A stretch of 21,513 nucleotides of DNA from a virus: the IMG/VR virus record IMGVR_UViG_3300032050_000935, positions 1-21,513 of that record; one strand, given 5' to 3'. Below the pieces are notes generated by a model. That model did not search any database. It saw only the letters and a program-made list of their open reading frames with translations, and had not been told where the DNA came from. Shown here piece after piece: positions 6,608 through 15,615 of this stretch (within the stretch, counting starts at the first letter, position 1; each line of letters begins with the position of its first letter). The position numbers and the translations under genes are program-made.

Positions 6608-9456
6608 TGGCACAAGAGAAAGAAGAAATATTAATCGAGATTGTAGTTTCAAATGAGGCTGCAGCCAAAACTATTTTTGAAAACCAACAAAGCATTGAGC
6701 GTTTAAAGCAAACGCAAATAGAATTGACAAAGGCTCGCAAAGAGGGAACTATTACCGAAGAAGAATACAGTAAAAAAAGTACTGCAGTAAAGGTTGCCAT
6801 TGATAGCCAGAAAGAATCCATACGTCAAAACGAAAAGGAATTAAGAAATAACATTAAAAGCCAAAAGGAAAACACGGATAGCTTGGCAGCAATGAGAGCG
6901 CAATTATCCAATAGTGTTAAAGAGTTTGATAATTTAAGTAAAGCTGAAAGGGAAAGCGCAAGAGGGCAAGAATTACAAAAGAGTATTGCAGATACCGTTG
7001 AACAATTAAACGAGGCAGAGCAGGCAACGGGACGCTTTCAGAGGCAAATAGGAAACTATCCCGAGGGAATGGGTAAGGCAGGGCAAGGAATAAATCAAGT
7101 TACTGGTTTTTTAGGAAAAATGTCCGACCAGGTTAGTGTTGTAAGTCCAAAATTAGGAGGTATGATTTCATCTTTCGGAGGTTTTGCAGCAAAGGCAAGC
7201 GGTGTTTCTGAAAGTGTTGCGGATATGAGTTCAAACATTTCGCAAAGTGGTGAGGCAATGGGTTCCATTGAGGGCTTTGCAGGAAAAGCATCTGGAAGTT
7301 TAGATAATTTAGCAACCACTTCTGGAACTGCAGCAAAGGCATCTACTGGAGCATTTAGTTCTATTGCCTCAGGTGCAAGGGCCTTAGGTACGGTATTTTT
7401 AACCCCTCCCATCATAATTATTGCAGCGGTTGTAGGTGCAATCGTTGCTGCTTTTGCATTATTGAAAAAAGGATTTAATCAAAATGATGAGGCAGCGGAT
7501 AAATTAGAAAATGCAATGAGTATTTTGCAACCTATCTTTCACGCTGTTGGTGAACTAGCATCTTTTTTAGCTAATGCCATAGGAACATTAGTTGAATTTA
7601 TGGCTGATGGAATTGCAACAATAGTTGATTTTACTGCAGGATTATTTGGTATTGAAACTGGAATGAGTGCTGCAGCCCAAGAGGCAAAAAATTTATTACA
7701 AGCTGAAAGGGATTTAGAGGATGCAGAAACTGAGTTTATAGTTACCGCTGCAGATAGAGCGTTAAAGAAATCAAAATTACTGGCAGATGTTGCTAATAAA
7801 GAAAAGTTTACTGCAGAACAAAGGATAGCTTTATTGAAAGATGCAAACGCATTGGATTTAAAAGATTTAGAAGACAAGAAAAAATTTGCAGATGAAAGCT
7901 TACGTATTATAGAGGCTAAGGCAAAAGCAGAAAATAAAGCAACACACGAAGTTGAATTAGAAATAGCAAACGCTAGAGCAAGACAATTAAATACTGAAAG
8001 GGAATACTTTGATGGATTAAAGGATCTTAATAAAAAATTAGCTGCAGCTGAAAATGAATTGGCAGCGGAACAAAAAGCTAATTATGAAAAGTGGAAACAG
8101 ATACACGATGAAAAGTTAAGTAAGGAAAAGGCTGCTATCAGACAACTGGAGGATTTAGTTATCCAACAAATAAAAGATGATTTTCAACGTCAGATACAAG
8201 CAGAAGAAACTAAAACTAAACGTGCAAATGAAGATTTACTAATAAGATTAAATACAGAAAAGAATTTAACTGCAAAGGCAAGGCAGGCAATTAGTGATGC
8301 TATTATTGAGAATAATAATATACTAAACGATAAGGTAAATGAATTGACTGAAAAATCTCTGGAGGAAAACATTAAAAAAGAGATTGACGCCAAGACAAAG
8401 GAAAACGAGGCAAAATTACAGTTAGCAGAAAAGGGAAGTCAAGAAGAATTAAATATTAAGATTGCTAAACTTACTCTGCAACGTGATGCTCAATTATCAA
8501 ATGATAATTTAACTAATGTAGAAAGATTAGCTATTGAGGATAAATATAATAAGGATTCACAAGCGTTAAATGATTCGTATTTAATATCAAGAGAACAAAG
8601 ATTAATGGAGTCTTTTGATAAAGAGTTTAAATTAAGAATATTAAATGCTGAAAATAATAATATAGCTTTAGAGGAACAAAAAGCTATTGAATTAGAAAGC
8701 GCAATTTTAGAGGCTGAGAATTTAAAAAACTTAGATGCTGAAACAAAGGCAGCATTATACCAGACACAATTAGATTACGAAATTGCAATAGCAGAAAGCC
8801 AAAAGAAAATTATAATTGCACAAGAAAATGTTACTGCAGCGCAACTAACATCTTTAGTTTCTTTTAACGCAGCTATGACTAGTATAAGCCAGTCAATCGG
8901 AACAATTATAAGCAATTTAGCAGAAGATAGTTATGAGGCCGCACAATTTCAAAGGGCTTTAGCAATATTTAATATCGGGATTGCATTATCTGAATCAATT
9001 GCAGGTGTTACAAAAATGGCAGCGACTAAATCAGTTACTGTTTTTGATATGTTAGCAACTATTTTAGCAGGAACGGCATCTGTTGCATCTAGTATTGCAG
9101 GAGCAAAAAAAGCGTTTAACGAAAGCCCTATGCCTAAAAAACCTGCATTTGCATTTGGGGGGTTAGTTAGCGGACCTGGCAGCGGAACAAGTGATTCGAT
9201 TGATGCTAAATTAAGCAATGGAGAAAGTGTTTTAAATGCAAATAGTACTGCAATGTTCTCGCCATTATTAAGTGCCTTAAACCAAGCAGGAGGCGGTGTA
9301 GGTTTCGGGCAACAACAAGTTAGTAATCAATTGCAGGGTGAAGAAATGTTAGCTAGAGCATTTGCAAAAGGAGCATCAATGATTCCTCCTAATGTATTAA
9401 CTTTGAAAGAATTTCACGCTGCAAACGACAGATACGTTTCATTAAAAGAATTATAA
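6607..9456 (+). CDS. tail tape measure protein
   Basis: The 949-residue protein sets tail length and probably passes through the membrane during DNA ejection. Residues 1-150 and about 355-740 are charged, heptad-rich coiled coil (repeated K/E/A/L blocks). A strongly hydrophobic segment lies at about 260-290 (TPPIIIIAAVVGAIVAAFAL) and another glycine/alanine-rich hydrophobic region at about 740-845. The C-terminus carries FAFGGLVSGPGSGTSDSID and LSNGESVLNA (about 848-880), a signature common in phage tape measure proteins. From the usual relation of about 0.15 nm per residue, a tail near 140 nm would be expected. The start overlaps the previous stop, and the gene ends two bases before the tail-tip genes. 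Confidence 0.93.
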   Translation: MAQEKEEILIEIVVSNEAAAKTIFENQQSIERLKQTQIELTKARKEGTITEEEYSKKSTAVKVAIDSQKESIRQNEKELRNNIKSQKENTDSLAAMRAQLSNSVKEFDNLSKAERESARGQELQKSIADTVEQLNEAEQATGRFQRQIGNYPEGMGKAGQGINQVTGFLGKMSDQVSVVSPKLGGMISSFGGFAAKASGVSESVADMSSNISQSGEAMGSIEGFAGKASGSLDNLATTSGTAAKASTGAFSSIASGARALGTVFLTPPIIIIAAVVGAIVAAFALLKKGFNQNDEAADKLENAMSILQPIFHAVGELASFLANAIGTLVEFMADGIATIVDFTAGLFGIETGMSAAAQEAKNLLQAERDLEDAETEFIVTAADRALKKSKLLADVANKEKFTAEQRIALLKDANALDLKDLEDKKKFADESLRIIEAKAKAENKATHEVELEIANARARQLNTEREYFDGLKDLNKKLAAAENELAAEQKANYEKWKQIHDEKLSKEKAAIRQLEDLVIQQIKDDFQRQIQAEETKTKRANEDLLIRLNTEKNLTAKARQAISDAIIENNNILNDKVNELTEKSLEENIKKEIDAKTKENEAKLQLAEKGSQEELNIKIAKLTLQRDAQLSNDNLTNVERLAIEDKYNKDSQALNDSYLISREQRLMESFDKEFKLRILNAENNNIALEEQKAIELESAILEAENLKNLDAETKAALYQTQLDYEIAIAESQKKIIIAQENVTAAQLTSLVSFNAAMTSISQSIGTIISNLAEDSYEAAQFQRALAIFNIGIALSESIAGVTKMAATKSVTVFDMLATILAGTASVASSIAGAKKAFNESPMPKKPAFAFGGLVSGPGSGTSDSIDAKLSNGESVLNANSTAMFSPLLSALNQAGGGVGFGQQQVSNQLQGEEMLARAFAKGASMIPPNVLTLKEFHAANDRYVSLKEL

Positions 9457-9457
9457 G

Positions 9458-10870
9458 ATGAGAATTTTTACAGACCCAAGCACAATGTATATTGAATATC
9501 CAGACAATTTAGTTTTTTCTGGAGATCTTAATAGAATTTCAATTACAAAAAATACAACTGCAACACACGTCGAGATATCCTATTACCTTGGCGGTTATGA
9601 GTATAAAGAGAATTTATATTTTTTTGCAGATAGTGTTATATTTTCACTTTCTGAAACATTAAATTTAATTTTCGATAGAACGGAGAATTCAGACTTCGGA
9701 ACATCACAATCATTTTCTTTTACTATTAAGCTTTACAATAACACATCACTAATTGATACAGAAAGTTTTTCAATTAATACTGTTATATTAGGTAAGCGCA
9801 GAGTATTTGATTTATTAGGTAATGTCCCAAACATTAATACTTTTGATTTTGATAGCAGTTTAGGTTTAATGGATTTTACCTATTACTTTGAATACCTTAG
9901 TAATGTTTATGTAGTTTTGGATTCTGGAGAAGAATTTATTGATAATTACCAAGGTATTACAACTATTAGTTTAGGAGGATTTACAGAGCATATTAATTAT
10001 ATTATTTGGAGGGTTACAAACTATATGTTAAATGCTAATTTTCAATATTTAGGCGGAAATAATTTTTGGACGAACATAGATGATTTTCCTGCTTGCTCTA
10101 GTATTTTTGAAATCACTACGTCTAATAAAATGCAATTTACGATACCAGATGCAAGTTGTGGAACACAAATGGAGGTTAAATATATTGGACGTAATTTTGT
10201 AGAGGGACAACAATATACTGTATTAGTAAATATTGATGCTATTAACAACCCAAGTGGTAATACTATGTTCTTAAAGGTTGCCATTGGAGGAAACGAAAGT
10301 ACTGCTATTAATACAACTGGCATATCCTCTGTTTCTGTTACTGCAGGACCAGGAGGATTGCTAAAATTAATTGGTTATATGGATGCAGATACTAGCGGTT
10401 ACGGATCACACGGATTTAGTATTGTAAGCATAGTTGTTTCAGATACAATAGTTCATAGGATAGATTTAGATTATAACTGTAGTGGTGTTGGTGAAAAATT
10501 AAAAATAAGATTTAAAAATCGTTTTGGATTATGGAGATATTATTCAGTAACTAAAAAAACAGAAAACATCACATCAACTAAAGGGATTAGCTTATTATTT
10601 TCAGATAACAATTATACTGAATTAAATAATTTATTTACTGAGCAAGGAAAAGAGTATAATCAGTCAATACAAGTATTTAAAGAAAGTGTAAGCAAAGAGG
10701 TTGCTAATGATTTTAGTGATATTATTTATACAGATCACATACATTTGTTTGATAATATAAATGAGAATTGGCTGCCAGTAAAGGTTAATACAAATGCTTT
10801 TAATATTATTGAAAAAGAAAATTTATTTGATATATCTTTAAATTTATTACTACAATCAAACAATGAGTAA
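9458..10870 (+). CDS. tail-tip protein with carbohydrate-binding-like insert
   Basis: A 470-residue, beta-rich protein directly after the tape measure, the usual place of distal tail or tail-tip proteins. Residues 1-185 form a beta-rich N-terminal part. Residues about 190-328 look like an inserted CBM-type jelly roll: NANFQYLGGNNFWT, FTIPDASCGTQMEVKYIG, EGQQYTVLVNID and a Gly/Ser-rich second half. The tail resumes with RIDLDYNCSGVGEKLKIRF, KNRFGLWRYYS and WLPVKVNTN, a pattern I associate with tail-tip proteins of Bacteroidota phages. The insert suggests glycan binding on the host surface. No enzymatic motif is visible. It overlaps the next gene by 8 bases. Confidence 0.6.
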   Translation: MRIFTDPSTMYIEYPDNLVFSGDLNRISITKNTTATHVEISYYLGGYEYKENLYFFADSVIFSLSETLNLIFDRTENSDFGTSQSFSFTIKLYNNTSLIDTESFSINTVILGKRRVFDLLGNVPNINTFDFDSSLGLMDFTYYFEYLSNVYVVLDSGEEFIDNYQGITTISLGGFTEHINYIIWRVTNYMLNANFQYLGGNNFWTNIDDFPACSSIFEITTSNKMQFTIPDASCGTQMEVKYIGRNFVEGQQYTVLVNIDAINNPSGNTMFLKVAIGGNESTAINTTGISSVSVTAGPGGLLKLIGYMDADTSGYGSHGFSIVSIVVSDTIVHRIDLDYNCSGVGEKLKIRFKNRFGLWRYYSVTKKTENITSTKGISLLFSDNNYTELNNLFTEQGKEYNQSIQVFKESVSKEVANDFSDIIYTDHIHLFDNINENWLPVKVNTNAFNIIEKENLFDISLNLLLQSNNE

Positions 10871-12740
10871 ACTTTTATTTATAATAGACGGACAGAAAGT
10901 AGACATTGATAAAAGCATTGATTTTACTAGAATTTATAGGGGATTAGAAACAACAGATACAAAGAAAAATAATTATTCTTTGACTGTAAAATTTCCTTTT
11001 ACATATAGAAATGATTTGATATTTAAACGTACAAATTCATTATCCTATAAATCTGATTTCCCTTACGAAACACATACTTGCGATGTTACTTCTAGTTCTG
11101 GAGTAATATTGATTAGTAAAGCTAATGTTAAATTATTGTCGACGACTGACTCTTACGAGTGCGCATTAACTTGGGATGATTTCGATTTCGTTGGTTCTAT
11201 TATAAACAATCCTACAAAATTAGGAGTTTTTTTAAAAGACTTTCCGTTTGTTGAGTGGAATTACAACGACGTTGCGACTTACGACGAGGACAGTTATACA
11301 ACGTTAAAAGCTAATACTTACGGATATTGTCGTTATACTCATTTTTACGGAAGCGACGAAAACCAACACTTTAACACTTATGCTCACCCTTTAGTAAATT
11401 TTAATTATTTACTCGGGTTAATTTTCGCAGAATACGGATTTAATTTAGACGTCCCAACAGTTAAAAACGATTTCTTACAAAAATTAATTATACGACCAAA
11501 TAAAGAATTAGACATTTGCACAAATAATATTTTTGAGGCTCAGGTGCATTATACAACGGCTTATACGTCGTATATAAACGCTTTACAATTAGATTATAGG
11601 AGGAGCGCAGATTTAAGCCCTCTATCTCCTACATTTGGCAGGAATAGTTATTATTTCAAATCTTTTATGAGTAATTATGAGGGTGACGATGCGACGAATA
11701 TCGACGACGGTTACGGAATGTTACCGCAGACAAAAAGATTTAAGGCTTATGCAAATACTTTCAACAATCAATTAGTTGTTACTGATTATGTAGTCACTAC
11801 TGGCAGCACTCCAGATTTAGTAAGGTATCGTAACGGGGTTTTCACATTAATTCACTCGATAACTGGAAACGGAACATATACTTTTGACGCTCAGGATGGG
11901 GATTGGTTTTATTTTAAAATAATTGTTGCAGGCGATCAGTTTTTTAATTGCACAATAACAACTGCAATAGACGAAACGCTGACAACCCCTAATGAATTAC
12001 ATTTTCCGAGTTTATATCATATACCTACAAATATAGATTTGACCGTTGGGGAATTTGTCCGTGAGGCTTTAGACTTAACGTGCAGTCAATTAATTTACGA
12101 CGTAAATAGTGATACTTATTATTTCAAAGATATACTAAACGAAAATTCTACTGCTTACGACATTACTGGAAAAATAACTTCTATAAAAGAGATAACATAC
12201 GATACAAAATATGTTTATTCGAAATTAGCGCAGGAAAACTTTTTTAACTATTTAACTAAATTACCAATAGATGCTGACTACTCAGTACTCGCAAGTGATA
12301 CAAGACTAATCCCAGAAAAAACATTTATCGACTCTAAATTTTCAACGTCGAGCACTCAAATAGGCGGTTATTACGACGGCTTTTGCATAGCACAAGAGCA
12401 TAATTATGTTGCTGGCGATGAGTTTGTTTTATTTGTCGAGCAACCTTTACACTTACTTTGGAATGACTCAGTAAATAGCAAAATATTTTTCTCGAGTGAT
12501 TTATTTATGGGAAATATATATTCTTTATTTTGGGAAAACTATTTTATCGATTTGCTTTCGTTGGTGCTTTCGGGGACTGTTAGGCTGTTAAAAGTTAATA
12601 CCGAAATATCAGATATAGAATTTAAAAGAATTAATTTAAAGGGCTCTGTTTATATAAAAACTTACGGCAAATACTACGGCATAATCGAAGTAGCTAAAAA
12701 CGGTGACTTTGCAGAATTCTTTTTATTAGAATTATACTAA
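10863..12740 (+). CDS. large tail-tip/baseplate-like protein
   Basis: This 625-residue protein begins FIIDGQKVDIDKSIDF, is strongly beta-rich throughout and has many aromatic residues (Y, F, W). It has no recognisable enzymatic motif, coiled coil or membrane segment. Following the tape measure and the previous tail-tip gene, it is most simply a tail-tip, hub or baseplate component. It ends where the reverse-strand glycosyltransferase genes begin; the two 3' ends overlap by 4 bases. Its DNA differs from the neighbours: from about 11100 to 12700 CG dinucleotides and codons ending in -CG/-GAC are clearly more frequent than in the tape measure gene, which suggests acquisition from a different phage. 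Precise role is uncertain. Confidence 0.6.
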   Translation: MSKLLFIIDGQKVDIDKSIDFTRIYRGLETTDTKKNNYSLTVKFPFTYRNDLIFKRTNSLSYKSDFPYETHTCDVTSSSGVILISKANVKLLSTTDSYECALTWDDFDFVGSIINNPTKLGVFLKDFPFVEWNYNDVATYDEDSYTTLKANTYGYCRYTHFYGSDENQHFNTYAHPLVNFNYLLGLIFAEYGFNLDVPTVKNDFLQKLIIRPNKELDICTNNIFEAQVHYTTAYTSYINALQLDYRRSADLSPLSPTFGRNSYYFKSFMSNYEGDDATNIDDGYGMLPQTKRFKAYANTFNNQLVVTDYVVTTGSTPDLVRYRNGVFTLIHSITGNGTYTFDAQDGDWFYFKIIVAGDQFFNCTITTAIDETLTTPNELHFPSLYHIPTNIDLTVGEFVREALDLTCSQLIYDVNSDTYYFKDILNENSTAYDITGKITSIKEITYDTKYVYSKLAQENFFNYLTKLPIDADYSVLASDTRLIPEKTFIDSKFSTSSTQIGGYYDGFCIAQEHNYVAGDEFVLFVEQPLHLLWNDSVNSKIFFSSDLFMGNIYSLFWENYFIDLLSLVLSGTVRLLKVNTEISDIEFKRINLKGSVYIKTYGKYYGIIEVAKNGDFAEFFLLELY

Positions 12741-13321
12741 AAGAAATACTTTTTGTAAAGTGATAAATTTGTCTGGTTGTATTTTGTAACACACTTGGCG
12801 TTATCACTCCAACCGTCCAACTGATAGGCAAAATGCTTTTTAGAAATATAAACGTTTAAGTTTTTACCAATATAGTGGTCTATTGGCTCCGTTCCGTTAT
12901 AATCAATTATAGTTTGATAAGCCCTTTCGTTTACGATATAAAAATGGCAGCCTGCAAACTTTTGTATTTTGTTCCAGTATTTATCATCTGTATCAATTAC
13001 TTTTCCAGAATAGCAGCCAAAAATCAATACATCAAAATCACTCGGTAAATTTTCAAGTAATTCATCAAAGTAAGGCTTAGAATTTTCTCGCAAACAGATA
13101 TCATCTTCAATAATTAGAATGTTTTTTTGTTCCGTTTCATTTGCATACCTAATGCAGTTCTTATGGCTTTCTCTAATTGCCAATGTCGTGTTTTCTAAAT
13201 TGCTTACGGCATTAGAAACTACAGTTTTAAATTCACCAAAAAATTTAGTCAGTTCCTTTCTGGAATGCTCTAAACGTTCTGTTCGTTTAGGAAGATTTAT
13301 TAAGATTGAATTTATTTGCAT
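12737..13321 (-). CDS. glycosyltransferase family 25-like
   Basis: A 194-residue protein with the GT25 layout: an N-terminal ILINLPKRTERLEHS (6-20), then NILIIEDDICL (67-77) carrying the EDD motif for metal and nucleotide-sugar binding, and a central SDFDVLIFGCYSG and FAGCHFYIVNERAY. GT25 enzymes transfer galactose or related sugars to lipooligosaccharide or protein. The first 35 bases overlap the end of the preceding GT2 gene on the same strand, so it is the last gene of a three-gene coupled operon. No membrane segment is visible, so it should act in the cytoplasm. The acceptor is unknown: host envelope glycan, phage virion protein or modified DNA are all possible. Confidence 0.75.
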   Translation of the reverse strand: MQINSILINLPKRTERLEHSRKELTKFFGEFKTVVSNAVSNLENTTLAIRESHKNCIRYANETEQKNILIIEDDICLRENSKPYFDELLENLPSDFDVLIFGCYSGKVIDTDDKYWNKIQKFAGCHFYIVNERAYQTIIDYNGTEPIDHYIGKNLNVYISKKHFAYQLDGWSDNAKCVTKYNQTNLSLYKKYFF

Positions 13322-13991
13322 TGAATTTTTTATTAAATACTTTGGCTTGTGCCATAGTTAGTTGGTAATTAGTTTCAGAATCCACTGTTTTTAGCGTATT
13401 GCTGCCATTGTCAACGTGATTTACTATTGAGGTAGGTATAAGTAGGTGCTCCACATTAATAGCCTTTAACTGTTCACAATATGCATCATCGGAACACCAA
13501 AAAGTGCAACAATCGTCAAGGCCTCCGAGTTTATCCCAAAGCTTTCTAGTAAAAACTATTGCCCAACCTGATAACTCTTTTGCTATTCCATAACCTACAA
13601 CTGGCTCAGTAGTGGTAAACCATTGCCTTTGACTTTGTGATGTATGGCTGATAGGTGAGCAGGAAAATAGATCTTGTCCTTTGTAATGTTTTAGGATTTC
13701 TTCAAACCAGTTTTCATCAAAAATAACATCGTTATTAAACACTCCGATTAATTCGCTGCAGTTAAATAAAATTCCATAATTAGCAAATTGATTATAATTA
13801 AATGGAGCGATTATACTAATAGTTTTCACTCCTAAAAATTGGTTATAATCAATATCTGACACACTTTCAATTACAAGTATATTAAAGTTTTCTGAGCCTT
13901 TAGATGCCAGTAAGCTATTCAAACAATTAGCAGTTAGTTGGTAGTGCTTATCAGTTTTAGCATAGGATAAAATTACAATATCTATTTTCAT
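13287..13991 (-). CDS. glycosyltransferase family 2-like
   Basis: A 234-residue GT-A fold protein: DIVILSYAKTD (4-14), PFNYNQFANYGI (63-74), GVFNNDVIF (83-91, NND in the DXD position), a mid region with LSGWAIVFTRKLW and WCSDDAYCEQL (catalytic-base region, about 170-180), and NHVDNGSNT. The order of blocks is typical of rhamnosyl- and similar GT2 transferases. The start lies in a 4-base ATGA overlap with the upstream GT2 gene and the end overlaps the GT25 gene. Soluble, no membrane segment. The donor sugar and acceptor cannot be read from the sequence. The three enzymes probably build one short glycan in sequence. Confidence 0.75.
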   Translation of the reverse strand: MKIDIVILSYAKTDKHYQLTANCLNSLLASKGSENFNILVIESVSDIDYNQFLGVKTISIIAPFNYNQFANYGILFNCSELIGVFNNDVIFDENWFEEILKHYKGQDLFSCSPISHTSQSQRQWFTTTEPVVGYGIAKELSGWAIVFTRKLWDKLGGLDDCCTFWCSDDAYCEQLKAINVEHLLIPTSIVNHVDNGSNTLKTVDSETNYQLTMAQAKVFNKKFNANKFNLNKSS

Positions 13992-14578
13992 CTTCTTTTG
14001 TTTTTTAAGTGTTGTTGGGTTTCTGTAGTGGATTGATGATAATTGTAATAGTACAATGTTTCACTTAAATTTAATTCCGTTTTGATTAATGGAGCCAATC
14101 TTTTACTGTAATCAGAATCCTCACCGTAAAGAATATCTTTGTACTTAACCTGGAGTGCCAGTTCTCGCTTAACACACATTATATGGTTTGGCAGCCTAAA
14201 ATATCCGTCTGCAGTATTGAAATCAAATGAGTTTGCGATACTATAATGGCAGGGTTTGTACGGACCATTATTTAGTGAAACGTCAACAATAAAATTAATC
14301 ACATCAACATTATTTTCGTCAATGGCCTTAACCAGTTGCGTAACATAATTTAGGCTTATTTTATCATCATCATCAATAAAAGTTATATAGTCACCTGCAG
14401 CTGCATCCACTAAATTATTCCTTTTTGTACCTAGCATCCGCTTTTTGTTGTCGTACAAATACAGTACCTCAACATCTTCTATCCCCTCTACTTGTCGATT
14501 TAATTCGTTTAATAATTCAATGGCTTTACCGTTGACAATTCTGGAGTGAACTCCGCAAACTAATACTGATAATTTCAT
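13988..14578 (-). CDS. glycosyltransferase family 2-like
   Basis: The first gene of the reverse-strand operon encodes 196 residues with GT2 motifs: LSVLVCGVHSR (3-13), GTKRNNLVDAAAGDYITFID (50-69) leading into the acidic DDDD at 69-72, which would bind the metal and nucleotide sugar, and YGEDSDYSKRL (about 151-161) with the expected acidic catalytic region. It is shorter than most GT2 enzymes (usually 230-300), with a compact acceptor domain, but shows no break. It overlaps the next GT2 gene by 4 bases. The 69-base gap upstream is shared divergently with the tail-tube gene. Likely cytoplasmic; acceptor unknown. Confidence 0.75.
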   Translation of the reverse strand: MKLSVLVCGVHSRIVNGKAIELLNELNRQVEGIEDVEVLYLYDNKKRMLGTKRNNLVDAAAGDYITFIDDDDKISLNYVTQLVKAIDENNVDVINFIVDVSLNNGPYKPCHYSIANSFDFNTADGYFRLPNHIMCVKRELALQVKYKDILYGEDSDYSKRLAPLIKTELNLSETLYYYNYHQSTTETQQHLKNKRR

Positions 14579-14582
14579 AATC

Positions 14583-14590
14583 CAAAAATA
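14583..14590 (-). promoter_or_regulatory. weak -7-like box for the glycosyltransferase operon
   Basis: On the reverse strand TATTTTTG fits TAnnTTTG, but it lies only 4 bases from the first start codon, which would give a nearly leaderless transcript, and no -33 box was found. AT-rich DNA makes such matches common. Confidence 0.2.
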
Positions 14591-14591
14591 G

Positions 14592-14624
14592 TAAATAATA
14601 GTATAAATTAGTATTTATTTTTAC
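14592..14624 (+). promoter_or_regulatory. 33-bp repeat, candidate phage late promoter, copy 1
   Basis: This block matches 17748-17780 at 32 of 33 positions, with the mismatch at position 8. It holds tandem decamers AGTATAAATT and AGTATTTATT; a related AGTAAATAAT immediately precedes them in this copy (14590-14599), making three in phase. It ends 23 bases before the tail-tube start codon. It lacks a clear host TAnnTTTG box (TATTTTTA is nearest), so a phage-specific activator or sigma factor is more likely than plain host recognition. Confidence 0.6.
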
Positions 14625-14647
14625 ATCAAACTTAAAAAAAAAAGAAA

Positions 14648-15265
14648 ATGGCAATTACTTTATGTGGCTCATTAGTGAGCGAAAATATTTCACCTAGTTG
14701 TGATAATCCGATTTTAACTGGCATTGAATCGGTTGGTATGATATTAAACCGTGACGATGTTGATTTTGCAAACGTTGTTAAAAACGGAACTCGCAAAAAT
14801 GTTATTGAAACATTAGCAGTAAAGGTTGGCAAAAAAGCCTATTCTATTTATATCCCAAGCAACACGCCATTTAACGGTACAAAAATTTCGATGGCAACTG
14901 GAGTAAATTCGAACAAATTTAATTCAGAGGTTGCTTTTACCGTTTTAAATAATGATCCAGACGTAACGGCTGACATTATCGATGGTTTAGCAAACGGAAC
15001 GTATGTTGTAGTTATCCAAAATAAATACAACAACACGGACAAAGCAAGTACTCCAAGTGATTCTGTTTTCCAAGTATTTGGATTTGAGAAAGGATTACGT
15101 GCAACTGCTATCGAGAACGATAAATATTCTGCAGATACTGACGGTGGTTGGTCTGTAGTATTAACGGAGGAATTGCACCCTAAAGCAGGACACTTCTTGT
15201 ACGATACTGATTACGCTACAACTTTAGCAAAATTTGAGGCGTTAACAAACGTAGCAACTTCTTAG
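14648..15265 (+). CDS. probable major tail (tube) protein
   Basis: The 205-residue protein has an ITLCGSLVSENISPSCDNPI start, a beta-rich body and the stretch VFQVFGFEKGLRAT (about 140-153), then GGWSVVLTEELHP and FLYDTDYATTLAKFEAL at the C-terminus. The size and the Ig/tube-like beta pattern match major tail proteins of Bacteroidota siphophages. Support comes from context: it has an A-rich leader typical of strongly expressed genes in this phylum and the same upstream element as the capsid gene, as expected for the two most abundant virion proteins. Its stop overlaps the GTG of the next gene. It is separated from the tape measure by the tail-tip genes and the glycosyltransferase island, which is unusual. 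No sequence match was available, so this is not certain. Confidence 0.6.
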   Translation: MAITLCGSLVSENISPSCDNPILTGIESVGMILNRDDVDFANVVKNGTRKNVIETLAVKVGKKAYSIYIPSNTPFNGTKISMATGVNSNKFNSEVAFTVLNNDPDVTADIIDGLANGTYVVVIQNKYNNTDKASTPSDSVFQVFGFEKGLRATAIENDKYSADTDGGWSVVLTEELHPKAGHFLYDTDYATTLAKFEALTNVATS

Positions 15266-15615
15266 TGAACAACCAAGACATATTTGATAATCTGAAAGCC
15301 CTGCAATTAAGGGCTTTTAGTTTATCTAAGCAGGACAAGAAAGATATTGAAAATTTATCATTAGATTTGAAAATTGATTTTGTAAAGCGAAAAAATTGTC
15401 AGAATTGTTATGCCGACCAAATAATTAGATTACTGATTGAGGTTAAAAAAAGCCTTATTGTAGTTGAAAATTTAAACTGCCAGTATATGGTTATCGGTGA
15501 CAAAGACGTTACAATAAGAGGCAAAAGAATAAACAATAACACTATTACAGATGAGTTAGCGGAATGGCTTATTAGAGTTTATCCGTATCACTCGAAATAC
15601 ATTAAAAGAAAATGA
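15265..15615 (+). CDS. CxxC-containing phage protein, function unknown
   Basis: This 116-residue protein starts at GTG 15265, which overlaps the previous stop by one base. It has a KNCQNCYADQIIRLL block (about residues 43-57) with two cysteines, and C-terminal DELAEWLIRVYPYHSKYI. The cysteine pair could bind metal or form a disulfide, but two cysteines alone do not prove a zinc site. It is small, helical and follows the tail-tube gene, where many siphophages have tail assembly chaperones; no slippery frameshift site typical of those was identified. No family is recognised. Its stop overlaps the start of the next small gene. Confidence 0.55.
   Translation: MNNQDIFDNLKALQLRAFSLSKQDKKDIENLSLDLKIDFVKRKNCQNCYADQIIRLLIEVKKSLIVVENLNCQYMVIGDKDVTIRGKRINNNTITDELAEWLIRVYPYHSKYIKRK

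Noticed and set aside
7390-7480. Hydrophobic segment that might be read as a holin
   Set aside because: It is an internal membrane-like segment of the 949-residue tape measure protein, which commonly has such segments.
13119-13361. 80-codon forward frame in the glycosyltransferase island
   Set aside because: It is antisense to the GT25-like and GT2-like genes, which have intact catalytic motifs; no domain and no spacing to support it.
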